This document shows positions 1 to 5,466 of a stretch of DNA of 5,787 nt, piece by piece. Within the stretch, counting starts at the first letter, position 1; each line of letters starts with the position of its first letter. The position numbers and the translations under genes were made by a program. The notes under the pieces were generated by a model. That model saw nothing but the letters and a program-made list of their open reading frames with translations, was not told the origin of the DNA and ran no database searches. This DNA comes from JBKBXU01 sp046313675 (GTDB lineage: Bacteria; Bacteroidota; Bacteroidia; Cytophagales; Cytophagaceae), in assembly GCA_046313675.1 (NCBI GenBank), contig JBKBXU010000295.1:1-5787 (forward strand), given 5' to 3'.

Positions 1-439
1 TACGCGAAACAATAGAATCATTTTTCCAATTGGCTTCCGCAATAAATAACAAATGGTTTTTTGAAAAAATTGCCTTACCGCGCCAAGTTGCTTCCTCCTC
101 AATCAAAGTATCCTTTACATTTAACGTTTCTGATACAATGTTCCTTAAATAAGATCCTAAAACCAGATTATTAACTCCTAAATTATGGACAATTAAAGGA
201 GGTTCTAACAAAACTTTATCATTATGCTCAATTTTAGTTTCAATAAGATCATCTTTTGAACTAGGTAAGCCTTCAACATCTTTGACACTATCTTTAGAGA
301 CATCTTTACGCCAATCTTTTTCAATAGACACATTATTTATATTATCTTTTTCGGAAGAACCGCACCCCCAAAAAATAATCATTATTAATAAAAATGAATT
401 ATAAATCTGTCTCACTTTCTTCTGTACTTTGTTCTTCAT
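1..439 (-). CDS. Partial lipoprotein of unknown function, possible immunity protein for the RHS-M23 tip
   Basis: Seen: an open frame of 146 codons from ATG at 439-437 to the window edge; the C-terminus is outside. The product begins with a basic segment (MKNKVQKKVRQ), a hydrophobic stretch (about residues 12-24) and the lipobox-like FWGC with Cys26, so it is very probably a lipidated envelope protein. Residues 27-65 are a polar Ser/Lys/Asp-rich linker; from about residue 66 (IETKIEHNDK) the sequence looks like a folded domain that I do not recognise. The ATG is preferred over the in-frame GTG at V9 or ATG at M20 because it supplies the basic n-region and follows a purine-rich AGAAGAAG. The start lies inside the upstream RHS-M23 gene (41-nt overlap), suggesting translational coupling. 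Inference: as an envelope lipoprotein directly behind a peptidoglycan-peptidase toxin tip it could be the cognate immunity protein; it might equally be an unrelated lipoprotein. The lipoprotein call is firm, the role is not. Confidence -1.
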   Translation of the reverse strand, partial: MKNKVQKKVRQIYNSFLLIMIIFWGCGSSEKDNINNVSIEKDWRKDVSKDSVKDVEGLPSSKDDLIETKIEHNDKVLLEPPLIVHNLGVNNLVLGSYLRNIVSETLNVKDTLIEEEATWRGKAIFSKNHLLFIAEANWKNDSIVSR

Positions 440-1259
440 CTTCTTCTAGTTGGTCATAAATGTCATTTATTTCTTCAAGCATAACTTTTAAATTCTTCAC
501 CTTTTGCATCATAACCTTAGATCTTTCGATTTTATCATCTTTTAAACCATCCCCAAACCATTCTTCAGCAGTATATTTCCCATAATTCATTCCTTCAGGG
601 TCAATTTCTTCTCCATCTTTATTGACTCCATCAACATGCAAATGAGGATGTTTAGTCCCGGTTTTTCCTGTAGACCCGAGATATTGACCCTCATTTACTT
701 TATCTCCTACTTTTAATCCTTTAGCTGTAGAAGAAATATGCAGAAACCTGATTTTATCACCATTTGCATATTCAACAATAATATATTTTGCACCACGTGA
801 TGTCTGACCAATTGCTTGAACAACTCCATCACCTAATGAATAAAACGGGGTACCAACTTCAGCTCTGTAATCAATACCAATATGAGGATTACTAGCACCT
901 TTCGGTCTTTGAGTATCTTGATAGGTAGATGTTCTTACTACTGTATTTTTTAATCCCCATGCACCATCAGCATGATCTCGTTTATTAACCGCTTTGGTAC
1001 CAGCCAATGGCCATGGAATCTGTCCGTCAATATCTATATGAAGTATGGGATTATCAAATGTATGAACATACGGAGACCATCTTGGCATAAGACCTCCACG
1101 TGGATCAATACTCAAAAACCTCGCAATTTGAGGATTGTATATCCTGAACCCGTAGTCATAGGTAGTTCCTCCACCGCCCATTCCTTCAGGGTCTTTCTCC
1201 TTGCCGTTGAAGCCGTAACGGTAGTCCTGGCTGTTATACGTCCTGCCCGGCATCAGCAT
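399..1259 (-). CDS. Orphan RHS C-terminal tip with M23 metallopeptidase domain
   Basis: Seen: 286 residues. Residues 1-82 match the end of a Bacteroidota RHS-associated core: MLMPGRTY, YRYGFNGKEKD (13-23), YDYGFRIYNPQIARFLSIDP (34-53) and SPYVHTFDNPILHIDIDG (62-79). Residues about 120-225 form an M23 (LytM/lysostaphin-like) domain with HxxxD at H126/D130, a central FLHIS (H174), the glycine-rich GDKVNEGQYLGSTGKTG and the HxH pair H206/H208, so zinc ligands and catalytic His all appear present. Residues 240-272 look coiled-coil-like and the tail is strongly acidic. Family knowledge: M23 enzymes cut peptidoglycan cross-bridges, and RHS tips are variable toxin modules freed from a large repeat shell. 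Odd: the shell and any signal peptide are missing, and RHS-like coding sequence continues upstream of the ATG to about 1277, so this is a displaced tip and not a normal gene start. ATG at 1259 or at 1253 could start it. It follows the MORN gene by 16 nt and overlaps the lipoprotein gene. Domain call is strong; whether it is expressed or a remnant is open. Confidence -1.
   Translation of the reverse strand: MLMPGRTYNSQDYRYGFNGKEKDPEGMGGGGTTYDYGFRIYNPQIARFLSIDPRGGLMPRWSPYVHTFDNPILHIDIDGQIPWPLAGTKAVNKRDHADGAWGLKNTVVRTSTYQDTQRPKGASNPHIGIDYRAEVGTPFYSLGDGVVQAIGQTSRGAKYIIVEYANGDKIRFLHISSTAKGLKVGDKVNEGQYLGSTGKTGTKHPHLHVDGVNKDGEEIDPEGMNYGKYTAEEWFGDGLKDDKIERSKVMMQKVKNLKVMLEEINDIYDQLEEDEEQSTEESETDL
588..602 (-). 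repeat. 15-bp direct repeat, copy 1 (encodes DPEGM)
   Basis: CATTCCTTCAGGGTC occurs here and again at 1179-1193, identical and in the same frame, 591 nt apart. This copy encodes DPEGM at residues 220-224, at the end of the M23 domain. Confidence -1.
1179..1193 (-). repeat. 15-bp direct repeat, copy 2 (encodes DPEGM)
   Basis: Identical to 588-602. This copy encodes DPEGM at residues 23-27 of the tip, within the conserved RHS core motif GKEKDPEGMGGG. Together the copies bracket most of the core end and the M23 domain. Confidence -1.
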
Positions 1260-1295
1260 CCCGAAAGCGTAGTAATCAATAAACCACCGTCCGCT
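1260..1295 (-). other. Remnant of RHS core coding sequence upstream of the tip's start codon
   Basis: Reading upstream in frame from the tip's ATG, the codons give SGRWFIDYYAFG before an in-frame TGA at 1298-1296. DYYAFG followed by MLMPGR corresponds to the usual RHS core wording (DYYPFGMLMPGR), so homology extends beyond the annotated start. The GAT codon of DYY (1277-1275) overlaps the TGA stop of the preceding MORN gene (1278-1276). This places a recombination junction at about 1275-1290. Confidence -1.
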
Positions 1296-1902
1296 TCACC
1301 TTACCTTTGGATGTATAAACTTTCCACTCTCCTACCCGTTCGCCATCCTTCATTTCCCCTTCAAATTCAAGATTACCTTTTTTATCAAAAAATTTCCAGT
1401 GGCCATTCTCAATTCCGGCTTTATAATAGCCTTCGTAGGTCTTTACGCCCTGCTCATTCCAAAACTCCCAAAAACCATCGGGCTTGCCTAAAACATAATT
1501 TCCTATACTTTTTATCTGGCCGCTTTCATACCAACTGCTCCACTGGCCTTCATACAGACCTCCTTCAAACACTCCGGCTCTTTTTACTTGTCCGTTGGAA
1601 TAATAACTTATGGAAGAATCCTCCTCTATGCCTTCCAGCCAGTTTTCCAGCGCAATAAGATTACCCTCCCGGTCGTAGGTCTTTAACTTACCATTGAGCA
1701 ATCCCATTTTATAAGATTCCAGGGTATTAAGGCTTCCATCCGGATAATAAAATTTCCACTCCCCCTCTTTTTCTCCATTCAGAAGTTGCCCCTCAGACCT
1801 TAGGTTTCCATTGTCATAAAACTCCTGACTGTTTTCCTGAGCAAAAGTCGATAAGGTAGTCAGAACAAGTACAATACTACAGATCCAGCTCTTCTTCTTC
1901 AT
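1276..1902 (-). CDS. Secreted MORN-variant repeat protein, YwqK-like, 208 aa
   Basis: Seen: starting at ATG 1902 the protein has a clear signal peptide (MKKKSW, hydrophobic core, cleavage after STFAQ at about residue 22). A longer in-frame start at 1965 would bury this signal behind 21 residues, so 1902 is preferred. Residues 26-193 are seven 24-residue repeats with consensus (K/E)-aromatic-aromatic-x-x-(N/D)G-x-(L/V)-x4-x-G-x2-x(D/E)G-x3-G-x-W, plus a 15-residue partial eighth unit ending VKRTVVY. This is the MORN_2/COG2849 type; the family is named after Bacillus YwqK, called an antitoxin, but most Bacteroidota members have no known function. The start overlaps the 686-aa gene by 26 nt. The N-terminus and final repeats resemble those of the 686-aa protein (FAQ then QEF-DN near the start; EGEMK-DG-R-G-WK near the end), so the two are tandem paralogues. 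The repeats probably form a beta-rich solenoid in the periplasm or outside the cell. Confidence -1.
   Translation of the reverse strand: MKKKSWICSIVLVLTTLSTFAQENSQEFYDNGNLRSEGQLLNGEKEGEWKFYYPDGSLNTLESYKMGLLNGKLKTYDREGNLIALENWLEGIEEDSSISYYSNGQVKRAGVFEGGLYEGQWSSWYESGQIKSIGNYVLGKPDGFWEFWNEQGVKTYEGYYKAGIENGHWKFFDKKGNLEFEGEMKDGERVGEWKVYTSKGKVKRTVVY
1279..1827 (-). repeat. Seven full and one partial 24-residue (72-nt) MORN-variant units
   Basis: Units start at residues 26, 50, 74, 98, 122, 146, 170 and 194 of the 208-residue protein. Every full unit is exactly 24 residues. Units 3 (WLEGIEEDSS) and 2 are the most degenerate; unit 8 stops after 15 residues. The units are diverged at DNA level, so this is an old array, not a recent slippage product. 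Confidence -1.
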
Positions 1903-3937
1903 CAAAGTTTTTGGTTTCACGTAATTTTCCCTGATCATAGAATTTCCATACGCCCGACATATCATCCTCTGTATAAGACCCCTCGGCTTCTAATTTTCCT
2001 GTATCAAAATAAAACTTCCAGTACCCTTCCCTGTTACCTTCTTTCATCTCTCCTTCTCCGCTAAGCGAACCCATTGGATGATAATACCGCCACTTTCCGT
2101 TAGGCTTACCATCTTTAAATGGCCCTTCTGCCGCAACTTTTCCATTGTCATGGTATTGTTTTAACACACCGTTTCCATCCCGGAAGCTCCCTTTAAGCAG
2201 GGTCTTACCGGCTGAAGAATAAATATTCAGTACATTGACCAACTTGCCGTTATCCCATACTTCTTCCTGCTTTAACTGGCCGTTATCATAATGGTATACC
2301 CATTTACCATTTTCTTCGCCCATGATGTATTCTCCCTGAGCGGCGAGCTTACCGTTGAGATGATATTCCTTCCAAATCCCGACCTCAAGGCCGGCGGCAT
2401 AAGCACCTTCTGATTCAATTTTTCCGTTTTCATGATAGATCTTCCAGTTTCCGTCTTCCAGGCCATCAATAAAATAACCTTCCATAGCCGGTTTTCCGTT
2501 TTCATGCCAGCTCCTCCAAAAGCCTGTTTTTGCACCTTGGTCAAAAGCACCTTTGCTTGACATCAATCCTTCAATATAAAACTCACGCCATATACCTTCC
2601 TGCTTACCATCTACATAGTATCCTGTAGCGGCCAGAGTATCGTTATTCCAATACTCAAACCATAGGCCTTCCGGATATCCGTTTAAATAATAGCCCTCAC
2701 TCAGCAATTTTCCATTGTCATGGTATTCATGCCACAGGCTATCCTCCAAACCGTTTTTATAAAATCCTTCGACTTGTATTTTACCATTTTCAAAATACTC
2801 TTTATAAGGCCCATGCTCTTTCCCATCCACATAAATGGTAAGGGAAGCAAGGTTCTCATTTTTATGATACTCTTTTACAGGGCCATCTTCTTTCCCATTT
2901 TTAAAGTTGATTTCCGCCTTTAGCTTTCCATTGGTATAATAAGATTTTGCAGGGCCATCCGGAACACCGTCTTTATAGGTAATTTCCGACACCAGCCGGG
3001 CAAGGTAATCGTAGTTCTTTCTTAGCCCATTTCCATCTTTTATAGAACCGCAATCCAATGGTAAACCCTTGGTATCGAGGCAGGTTTTAACAGCAATCAG
3101 CTTTCCTTCCTTCCATACTTCATGGGATTTCATTTCATTGTTTTCGTAGAAGTGCTTCCACTCTCCGTCAAGTGCATTTTTCCTGTACGACCCGGATGCT
3201 TTAACATTACCATTGTCGTAATACTCCGTCCAAATCCCCTCTTCTTCACCTTCTTTATAACTTCCTTTTTGAGCGGGCTTTCCATTGGCATAATACTCTA
3301 TCCACACACCATCTTCCAGGCCTTCTTTATAAGCACCCTCTCTTTTCAATGCCCCACTCAGGTAATACTTTTTCGTCATCCCATTGGGTTGATCGTCGGA
3401 ATACACTGATTCAAAGTAAAGTTTTCCGTTTTCAAAATATTCTTTCCATTCTCCATCCCGCTTTCCGTCTTTGAAAAAACCATCAATTTTTACCTGTCCA
3501 TTTTTATAAAACTCTTTCCAGTGTCCTGTTTTCTTTTCATCCTCAAAAGTCCCTTCCACAGAAAGTTGGCCATTGGAATAATATTCTTTCCAGGCTCCAT
3601 TTCGTTTACCTTCACGAAAATTACCGTCGACCTTTACAGTCCCATTTACAAAATATTCTTTCCATAGCCCATGCTCCTTTCCGGCTTTATATTCTCCTTC
3701 AACAGAAATTTTACCATCTTCGGTATACTCTTTCCACAAGCCTTCTTCCAGGTTGTTTACATAGTCACCTTCGGTAACCAACTTCCCATTCAGGTCATAG
3801 TATTTCCAATGGCCTGATTTCATGCCGCCCTTCAACATACCTTCAGCAGCAAGGACGTTATTATCATGAAACTCCTGCTTCATCTGAGCAAAAGCCATGA
3901 ATGGGGTAAGTAAAAGTATTAAGAAACTGACTTTCAT
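1877..3937 (-). CDS. Large secreted MORN-variant repeat protein, YwqK-like, 686 aa
   Basis: Seen: signal peptide MKVSFLILLLTPFMAFAQ (cleavage after about residue 18), then essentially nothing but repeats from residue 21 to the end. There are 23 regular units of exactly 24 residues (typical form KEYYxNGxLxxEGxYKxGxxxGxW), two 46-residue long units (261-306 and 547-592) and a truncated last unit ending in the acidic DEEEELDL. The long units share a core of the form W-x2-GKL, about 20 variable residues, GS-[IF]-x-DGNG. The first long unit carries the two cysteines I noticed in the protein (C286, C296), which could form a disulfide outside the cytoplasm. Family knowledge: MORN_2/COG2849 repeats, labelled YwqK-family antitoxin in databases; the role in Bacteroidota is unknown. 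Inference: a long beta-hairpin solenoid in the periplasm or on the surface, perhaps a binding scaffold. The start is 8 nt after the TonB_C gene's stop and the end overlaps the 208-aa paralogue, so it sits mid-operon. No C-terminal secretion domain or transmembrane segment is visible. Confidence -1.
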   Translation of the reverse strand: MKVSFLILLLTPFMAFAQMKQEFHDNNVLAAEGMLKGGMKSGHWKYYDLNGKLVTEGDYVNNLEEGLWKEYTEDGKISVEGEYKAGKEHGLWKEYFVNGTVKVDGNFREGKRNGAWKEYYSNGQLSVEGTFEDEKKTGHWKEFYKNGQVKIDGFFKDGKRDGEWKEYFENGKLYFESVYSDDQPNGMTKKYYLSGALKREGAYKEGLEDGVWIEYYANGKPAQKGSYKEGEEEGIWTEYYDNGNVKASGSYRKNALDGEWKHFYENNEMKSHEVWKEGKLIAVKTCLDTKGLPLDCGSIKDGNGLRKNYDYLARLVSEITYKDGVPDGPAKSYYTNGKLKAEINFKNGKEDGPVKEYHKNENLASLTIYVDGKEHGPYKEYFENGKIQVEGFYKNGLEDSLWHEYHDNGKLLSEGYYLNGYPEGLWFEYWNNDTLAATGYYVDGKQEGIWREFYIEGLMSSKGAFDQGAKTGFWRSWHENGKPAMEGYFIDGLEDGNWKIYHENGKIESEGAYAAGLEVGIWKEYHLNGKLAAQGEYIMGEENGKWVYHYDNGQLKQEEVWDNGKLVNVLNIYSSAGKTLLKGSFRDGNGVLKQYHDNGKVAAEGPFKDGKPNGKWRYYHPMGSLSGEGEMKEGNREGYWKFYFDTGKLEAEGSYTEDDMSGVWKFYDQGKLRETKNFDEEEELDL
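2162..3019 (-). repeat. MORN superunit 2: same layout as superunit 1
   Basis: Residues 307-592, again 286 residues or 858 nt: ten regular 24-residue units (307-546) and a 46-residue long unit (547-592) beginning VYHYDNGQLK, passing WDNGKLVNVLN and ending FRDGNGVL. The long unit has the same length and framework as its counterpart in superunit 1 but no cysteines. Superunit 2 is followed by three more regular units and a truncated one (2161-1880). Confidence -1.
3020..3877 (-). repeat. MORN superunit 1: ten 24-residue units plus one 46-residue unit
   Basis: Residues 21-306 of the 686-residue protein, 286 residues or 858 nt. Ten regular units (21-260) are followed by a long unit (261-306) that begins KHFYENNEMK, passes through WKEGKLIAVKTC and ends IKDGNGLR. 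The period was counted residue by residue and no regular unit departs from 24. Confidence -1.
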
Positions 3938-3945
3938 AAATATAA

Positions 3946-4332
3946 TTAATGAGCTCTGTATGGAATATTCATCATTACCTGCGAACGGATCACAATGCCG
4001 TTTGCCATTGCCGGAATAAATTTCACCATTCCCAAAATTTCCTTCACGTTATCGCCTATGCCGTGTCCCGGATCGTTAAGCACACGGATGTTTGACAGAG
4101 TACTGTCGGGGTTGACATTAAACATCACAGATAAAGTCCCCTGCGCCTTTGCTTCTTTGGCAGCCGGAGAATATTTTATGCCATAAAAAATATGATTTAC
4201 CAGTGCATCTTCACCATCCGGATAGTGGGCTTCGCGTGTTTCTTCAACTTTCATATTTCCACTGGAGTTTTGTGCATGTAAAGCGAAAGATCCCAGGAAC
4301 AAAACGGTAAATAGTATGAATATTTTTTTCAT
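3946..4332 (-). CDS. Small secreted TonB C-terminal domain protein, 128 aa
   Basis: Seen: signal peptide MKKIFILFTVLFLGSFALHAQ with cleavage at about residue 21, then a single domain over residues 36-126. It has the landmarks of TonB_C: YPDGEDAL (37-44) near the start, KYSPAAKEAKAQGTLSVMF (53-71) with the alanine/QG turn, NVNPDSTLSNIRVL (72-85), and KFIPAMANGIVIRSQ (104-118) with the PA-x2-NG turn before the last strand. Family knowledge: TonB C-terminal domains contact the TonB box of outer-membrane receptors, normally tethered to the inner membrane by a transmembrane helix and proline-rich spacer. Odd: both tether and spacer are absent, so this form is a free periplasmic domain and cannot transduce energy like true TonB. 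It is the first gene of the minus-strand run, 8 nt before the large MORN gene. As I recall, MORN-variant repeats and TonB_C domains also occur fused in one protein in Bacteroidota, which would support a functional link. The domain call is good; the role is unknown. Confidence -1.
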   Translation of the reverse strand: MKKIFILFTVLFLGSFALHAQNSSGNMKVEETREAHYPDGEDALVNHIFYGIKYSPAAKEAKAQGTLSVMFNVNPDSTLSNIRVLNDPGHGIGDNVKEILGMVKFIPAMANGIVIRSQVMMNIPYRAH

Positions 4333-4433
4333 TCTTAAAGTATTTAAATGTTAACGATGTATGTATTTCCTTCTATACAAAACAGAAGCAGAGTTTCCCT
4401 TAAACTCAAATGAATTACCTAAAATACGAATTA

Positions 4434-4486
4434 AACCTGGATTATGCGATAGATTTCGTCATGAGTCCTATTGCATATTCCAGGTT
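4434..4486. repeat. Inverted repeat A, 13 of 14 bases paired, 25-nt loop
   Basis: The left arm AACCTGGATTATGC (4434-4447) pairs with the right arm GCATATTCCAGGTT (4473-4486) with a single mismatch (4442 against 4478). The 25-nt loop (4448-4472) contains the left arm of inverted repeat B, so the two structures interleave. It could be a structured RNA leader, an operator, or a remnant of a small repeat element. Confidence -1.
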
Positions 4487-4533
4487 AAAGTTAGAATAAT
4501 ACAAGTATAATACCAAGCCTTAGGACTCATACG
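4457..4533. repeat. Inverted repeat B, 13 bp with one bulged base, interleaved with A
   Basis: CGTCATGAGTCCTA (4457-4470) pairs with TAGGACTCATACG (4521-4533). Ten bases (4461-4470 with 4521-4530) pair without a break, and three more pair if C4460 is bulged. Its left arm lies in the loop of repeat A and its right arm lies 34 nt beyond A, which is the topology of an H-type pseudoknot. Confidence -1.
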
Positions 4534-4534
4534 C

Positions 4535-4559
4535 AGATTTCTTGAAAAAAATCTTTTTT
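4535..4559 (+). terminator. Weak possible terminator hairpin with T-run
   Basis: AGATTT (4535-4540) can pair with AAATCT (4549-4554), and this is followed by a run of Ts to 4559. The stem is short with only one G-C pair, so it is weak as an intrinsic terminator. It is noted because it immediately follows the interleaved inverted repeats and could end a short plus-strand transcript. It may only be A+T-rich leader sequence. Confidence -1.
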
Positions 4560-4632
4560 ATTTTAAAATTTTATTTTTAATTCGTGACACACAACCAATT
4601 ACCAGCTATTTTTCAACCAAGTTCAGAAAGAC

Positions 4633-5466
4633 GTGTTTATCCGTTTCTCTACATTTTTGTTTGTGTTACTATTTTTCTGTTCCTTAAATTACACATTTGC
4701 CAACGATGGTGGAGATAAGCGACCTACAGGTGCGCGTTCCGCCGGAATGGGAAATGCCTCGGTAACACTATCTGACCAGTGGGCATTTTATAACAATGCC
4801 GCAGGCCTTGCTTCATTGCAAAACAGCTATGCTACATCCACCTTTCAGCATAGCTTCGGGCTTCGTGCCCTTAATGTAATGGGGGCTTCTTTCATCATGC
4901 CTCTTTCCACAGGGGTAAGCGCCATGGGCATACACAAATTCGGCGATGAATATTTCAACGTACAGAACCTGAGCCTGGGATATGGCCATAAAATTGACCA
5001 GGTAAGCCTGGGAATGAAAATCAATTGCCTTCAACTGTCCATTGACCAGTTTGGCTCCCGGAGATTTTTTGTGGCCGAACTGGGTGGGATAAGCGAACTC
5101 CTGCCCAACCTTACTATGGGCGCACACATATATAATATAAACAGGGCAAAAATCAGTGAGCACGAGGCTATTCCGACCGTCATGAAACTAGGAATCACGT
5201 ATTTTCCACATGAAAAACTACTACTAACTATTGAAACAAAGAAAGACATTGATTATAAAGCGATGTTTAAGGCTGGTATAGAATATAAATTTCACGAATG
5301 TTTTGTCGCCCGAACCGGCTTTACAACCGAACCTTATGTCAACTACTTCGGCATCGGAATAAACCGGAAAAATTTGAGCATAGATTATGCAACAGGCATT
5401 AATTACAGCCTTGGCGCCATTTATCAACTAAGCTTATCCTGGAAATTTGTCAAAGATGAATCGTAA
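4633..5466 (+). CDS. PorV/PorQ-like outer-membrane beta-barrel protein, 277 aa
   Basis: Seen: GTG start at 4633 just after AGAAAG (4625-4630); no ATG gives a sensible signal peptide, and the frame has a stop upstream at 4585-4587. A strongly hydrophobic signal peptide (FLFVLLFFCSL) ends at about residue 23. The mature N-terminus carries the family hallmark: GARSAGMGNA (33-42), SDQWAFYNNAAGLASL (47-62), equivalent to the usual GxRxxxMGGA...NPAGLA. The rest alternates aromatic/hydrophobic and polar residues in about ten strand-like segments with short turns, ending with a barrel-like final strand, LSLSWKF. Family knowledge: PorV and PorQ are outer-membrane barrels linked to the type IX secretion system, but many small paralogues have no known role. 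At 277 residues this one is shorter than I recall for PorV or PorQ, so it is not named as either. It overlaps the next gene by 11 nt, suggesting co-translation and shared function. Confidence -1.
   Translation: MFIRFSTFLFVLLFFCSLNYTFANDGGDKRPTGARSAGMGNASVTLSDQWAFYNNAAGLASLQNSYATSTFQHSFGLRALNVMGASFIMPLSTGVSAMGIHKFGDEYFNVQNLSLGYGHKIDQVSLGMKINCLQLSIDQFGSRRFFVAELGGISELLPNLTMGAHIYNINRAKISEHEAIPTVMKLGITYFPHEKLLLTIETKKDIDYKAMFKAGIEYKFHECFVARTGFTTEPYVNYFGIGINRKNLSIDYATGINYSLGAIYQLSLSWKFVKDES

Larger units (their letters stand above)
4333..4632. other. Divergent intergenic region, about 300 bp, no gene found
   Basis: It separates the minus-strand TonB_C/MORN run from the plus-strand barrel gene and should hold promoters for both. 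It contains two interleaved inverted repeats (4434-4486 and 4457-4533), then an A+T-rich stretch (4540-4580) with a T-run. I looked for the Bacteroidota sigma pattern TAnnTTTG on both strands and found only partial matches, so no promoter is assigned. No open frame with protein-like features was seen. Confidence -1.

Noticed and set aside
972..1658. Plus-strand open frame of 228 codons
   Set aside because: It runs antisense across the RHS-tip/MORN junction, has no domain-like composition, and both opposite genes have clear family motifs.
1903..1965. Longer N-terminus for the 208-residue MORN protein (start at 1965)
   Set aside because: It would place 21 residues before a textbook signal peptide and increase the overlap with the upstream gene to 89 nt.
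2272..3409. Other open frames inside the large MORN gene (2272-2550 minus, 2720-2923 plus, 3122-3409 plus)
   Set aside because: They are out-of-frame shadows produced by the repetitive 72-nt units; hydrophobic plus-strand products are a side effect of reverse-reading Glu/Lys/Asn/Tyr-rich codons.
1279..3877. CRISPR or recent tandem DNA repeat
   Set aside because: The periodicity is at protein level (72 nt per unit) with diverged codons; there are no identical DNA repeats with unique spacers.
4333..4632. Promoter motifs for the divergent genes
   Set aside because: The best match to the -7 pattern TAnnTTTG was TTCATTTG on the minus strand near 4410, without a convincing -33 TTTG; too weak to annotate.
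4813..5427. Minus-strand and plus-strand short frames inside the barrel and TonB_C genes
   Set aside because: They lie within well-supported genes on the opposite strand and show no start signal or recognisable motif.
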